DNA of 5,543 bases from JAZRUF01 sp045636205 (lineage in GTDB: Bacteria > Bacillota > Clostridia > Oscillospirales > JAAYXM01), in NCBI GenBank assembly GCA_045636205.1, contig JAZTXE010000027.1, positions 1-5,543 of the forward strand. Reading direction: 5' to 3'. This document shows, piece after piece, positions 5,165 to 5,543 of this stretch; position 1 is the stretch's first letter; every line of letters begins with the position of its first letter. The notes beneath the pieces are model-generated. The model saw nothing but the letters and a program-made list of their open reading frames with translations, ran no database searches and was not told where the DNA came from. Made by a program: the position numbers and the translations under genes.

Positions 5165-5543
5165 ATGAGAGATTATTTAAAGGATAACCCATGGGCAGAA
5201 GCGTATACCTGGCTGTGGTATAACGATGAAGAGATTTTTAACTACACTCAGGAAGATTGGGATAATAAGGCAAAGGAGCTTCATGAGCGCGGTGTTACTA
5301 TCGCTCTGTCCTTCAGCCTTACTCACTTCCGCATAGGATATTATCCCTACTGGAAGGAGATAAACGAGTGCATCCGCAAGATGGTCGTTGCCTGCCATAA
5401 ATACGGCATCAAGCTTGTCGAGCACCACAGCACCCATCTTACTCTGAACCTGCTCACTGAGCTGGGTTGGGAACGCTTAGACGGTGACCTGATTGCATAC
5501 GGAGCAGGAATATGCAGCCGCGATAATTGGAAAAAGGTTTTTC
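5165..5543 (+). CDS. TIM-barrel protein, probable cytoplasmic glycoside-hydrolase-like enzyme (5' part only)
   Basis: The first 126 codons are visible and the frame is open to the right edge. ATG 5165 is supported by AAAGGAAG (5148-5155) about 9 nt upstream. There is no signal peptide, so the protein should stay in the cytoplasm. The N-terminus has an aromatic-rich first segment (EAYTWLWYND, 12-21). A helix (DWDNKAKELHERGVT, 31-45) then leads into a strand (IALSFSLTHFR), and a second helix (WKEINECIRKMVVACHKYG) leads into the strand IKLVEHHSTHLT. This helix-then-strand rhythm is that of the start of a beta/alpha barrel as in hypothetical glycosyl hydrolases of the GH42/GHL type. The His-rich EHHSTH segment (about 86-91) could lie at an active-site strand end. 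The catalytic acids would fall outside the window, so the enzymatic assignment is inference and a non-hydrolytic barrel is possible. The gene has its own promoter region after a strong terminator. Confidence 0.85.
   Translation, partial: MRDYLKDNPWAEAYTWLWYNDEEIFNYTQEDWDNKAKELHERGVTIALSFSLTHFRIGYYPYWKEINECIRKMVVACHKYGIKLVEHHSTHLTLNLLTELGWERLDGDLIAYGAGICSRDNWKKVF

Noticed and set aside
5177..5437. Minus-strand 86-residue open frame opposite the barrel-protein gene
   Set aside because: The plus-strand frame has a ribosome binding site and a coherent helix-strand pattern; this is its antisense shadow.

Overview
The window looks like an accessory or carbohydrate-response locus from a gut-type Firmicute, probably Clostridia (Oscillospiraceae or a relative). 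The signs are strong AGGAGG-type ribosome binding sites, AT-rich intergenic DNA around moderately GC-balanced genes, an AraC/cupin regulator, and a palindromic repeat (CCACCTCATC ... GATGAGGTGG around CTTCCCCT-type palindromes) of a kind I recall as common in such genomes. The taxonomic call is inference.

Layout. Bases 1-3655 are one uninterrupted minus-strand coding region. It encodes the first 1218 residues of a very large secreted protein whose C-terminus lies beyond the left edge. The protein has a signal peptide, then two copies of a roughly 180-residue domain carrying three conserved cysteines, then three alternating pairs of an Ig-like domain and a beta-sandwich-like domain. Bases 3656-3915 are a divergent regulatory region. 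It holds a good promoter for the rightward gene (TTGACA-N17-TAGAAT) and a weaker candidate for the leftward gene. Bases 3916-4764 encode a complete 282-residue AraC-family regulator. Bases 4765-5164 are non-coding: a 119-bp palindromic repeat element, a perfect 16-bp-stem intrinsic terminator, and a probable activator-dependent promoter. Bases 5165-5543 are the 5' end of a cytoplasmic TIM-barrel-type protein, probably a glycoside-hydrolase-like enzyme, cut by the right edge.

How they may work together. The regulator has a sugar-sensing-type cupin domain and sits between an extracellular modular protein and a probable intracellular glycan-active enzyme. The heptamer TCTAACA occurs twice as a direct repeat exactly 21 bp apart just upstream of the weak promoter of the right-hand gene, which is the geometry of AraC I1-I2 sites. 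It occurs once more, inverted, over the -10 of the regulator's own promoter. I infer a small regulon in which the regulator activates the enzyme gene and represses itself. This is the most testable new observation here. I see no CRISPR array, tRNA, rRNA or transposase gene.
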